Notes under the pieces: model-generated
What the model saw: only the letters and a program-made list of their open reading frames with translations
Told to the model about the DNA's origin: nothing
Databases searched by the model: none
Shown here: positions 7,217 to 7,911 of the stretch, piece after piece
How the letters are laid out: each line of letters opens with the position of its first letter
How positions within the stretch are numbered: the stretch's first letter is position 1
Made by a program: the position numbers and the translations under genes
NCBI GenBank assembly: GCA_017880985.1
Contig: JADGRK010000103.1
Span: 1 to 7,911, forward strand
Direction of reading: 5' to 3'
Origin: Rhodoferax sp.
Lineage (GTDB): Bacteria; Pseudomonadota; Gammaproteobacteria; Burkholderiales; Burkholderiaceae_C
Length of the DNA stretch: 7,911 nucleotides

Positions 7217-7322
7217 ATGGACATCGGACTGGCTGGCAAGACAGCGTTGGTGCTCGGCGCGGGCCTCCTACATCACCGGTTCCACCGTACGTGTGGATGG
7301 CGGACTGATCCCAATCATCTGA
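7217..7322 (+). pseudogene. Short-chain dehydrogenase gene remnant with internal out-of-frame deletion
   Basis: The first codons read MDIGLAGKTALVLGAG, the start of a Rossmann-fold SDR up to the TGxxxGxG nucleotide-binding motif. Immediately afterwards, in a different frame (7266-7322), the sequence reads SYITGSTVRVDGGLIPII and stop, a typical SDR C-terminus (ITG...VDGG). The roughly 220 residues that normally lie between, including the Ser-Tyr-Lys catalytic residues, are missing. The ends are in different frames, so no functional enzyme can be made. The reading frame from the original ATG continues out of frame to a TGA at 7346-7348, giving a 43-residue peptide. The original stop would have been 29 bases before the RraA-family start, so the two genes were probably an operon. 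An assembly error is possible but cannot be tested here. Confidence 0.8.
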
Positions 7323-7351
7323 TACCTGCTCAATACAAAAAGGACTGACTC

Positions 7352-7911
7352 ATGAGAACAGAAACACTTCCCCTTGACCGACACATCGTCCGCACGCTGT
7401 CCGGTGTGTCAACCGCCACCCTGACCACGGTGCTGCTGAAAAAAGGCCTGCGCAAGGTCTGGCTCAAAGGCACCATCCCGATCAAGCGCGATCAGCCGCG
7501 CCTCGTTGGTCGGGCCTTCACATTGCGCTTCGTACCGGCGCGCGAAGACCTGGCCACGCCGGAGTCCTGGTCTTCGCCGATTTCGACCCGGGCCGCCATC
7601 GAAGCCATGCCGGAGGGCTGTATTGCGGTAGTCGATGCCATGGGCAATACGGACGCGGGCATCTTCGGCGACATCCTCTGTGCGCGGATGAAGAAGCGGG
7701 GCATTGCCGGCCTGGTTACTGATGGCGTGGTACGCGATCTGGCGGGCGTGCTGGCGACCGGCTTGCCGGTCTGGTGCAGGGGCGCGGCCGCGCCGCCTTC
7801 GGTTGCGGCTTTGCCCTTCGTCAACTGGCAGGAGCCGATTGCCTGCGGAGGTGTCGCCGTCTTCCCCAACGATGTCGTGGTCGTTGACGAAGATGGTGCC
7901 GTCCTGATTCC
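7352..7911 (+). CDS. RraA/HMG-aldolase superfamily protein, long form (3' end beyond window)
   Basis: The visible 186 codons begin MRTETLPLDRHIVRTLSGVS and show STATLTTVLLKKGLRKVWLKG near 20-40, as in the long RraA-like proteins of COG0684. The E. coli RNase E inhibitor RraA is only about 160 residues. Further family features are PAREDLATPE (62-71), VDAMGNTDAGIFGDIL (94-109), and the active-site region GIAGLVTDGVVRD (117-129) with Arg128-Asp129. In the aldolases this Arg-Asp pair binds substrate and the divalent metal. The terminal FPNDVVVVDEDGAVLI (171-186) is also typical. These proteins act as class II aldolases or decarboxylases on hydroxy- or oxo-acids, or have unknown roles. Context beside an SDR remnant favours a catabolic role over RNase E control. 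The start is supported by AAGGA at 7340-7344. The gene continues past the right edge. Confidence 0.88.
   Translation, partial: MRTETLPLDRHIVRTLSGVSTATLTTVLLKKGLRKVWLKGTIPIKRDQPRLVGRAFTLRFVPAREDLATPESWSSPISTRAAIEAMPEGCIAVVDAMGNTDAGIFGDILCARMKKRGIAGLVTDGVVRDLAGVLATGLPVWCRGAAAPPSVAALPFVNWQEPIACGGVAVFPNDVVVVDEDGAVLI

Overview
The window looks like a piece of a chromosome from a GC-rich betaproteobacterium, probably Burkholderiales near Comamonadaceae. The basis is the strong G/C third-position bias, a non-rhizobial NodI/NodJ-type ABC exporter beside purT, and the style of the oxidoreductase and RraA-family genes. The taxonomic call is inference from family resemblance, not from a marker gene.

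Left part (1-2773): the 5' end of purT (formate-dependent GAR transformylase, purine synthesis) runs off the left edge on the minus strand. Divergent from it, a plus-strand cluster encodes a NodI-like ABC ATPase, a NodJ-like ABC-2 permease with overlapping translation signals, and a glutathione S-transferase-fold protein 34 bases downstream. The three probably form one operon: a two-part exporter plus a GST of unknown substrate.

Middle (2774-4259): a lone minus-strand AAA ATPase of the AAA_14/DUF4143 type sits between two gene-poor, more A/T-rich spacers. It has no obvious functional link to its neighbours. The 217-base spacer upstream of it carries a perfect 8-bp inverted repeat.

Right part (4260-7911): a minus-strand two-gene operon encodes a periplasmic molybdenum hydroxylase of the isoquinoline 1-oxidoreductase (IorAB) type. 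Its parts are a 2Fe-2S small subunit and a Tat-exported molybdopterin large subunit that overlap by 4 bases. Divergent from it, across about 215 bases of regulatory DNA, is a plus-strand catabolic-looking unit. Its first gene is a short-chain dehydrogenase (SDR) gutted by an out-of-frame internal deletion: the ribosome binding site, the first 15-16 codons and the last 18 codons remain. Its second gene is an intact-looking long-form RraA/HMG-aldolase family gene that runs off the right edge.

The most notable observation is the SDR deletion scar. It suggests a pathway that has lost a step while its neighbours remain. Much of the rest is recognisable housekeeping or accessory metabolism, and I see no clear evidence for a wholly new system.
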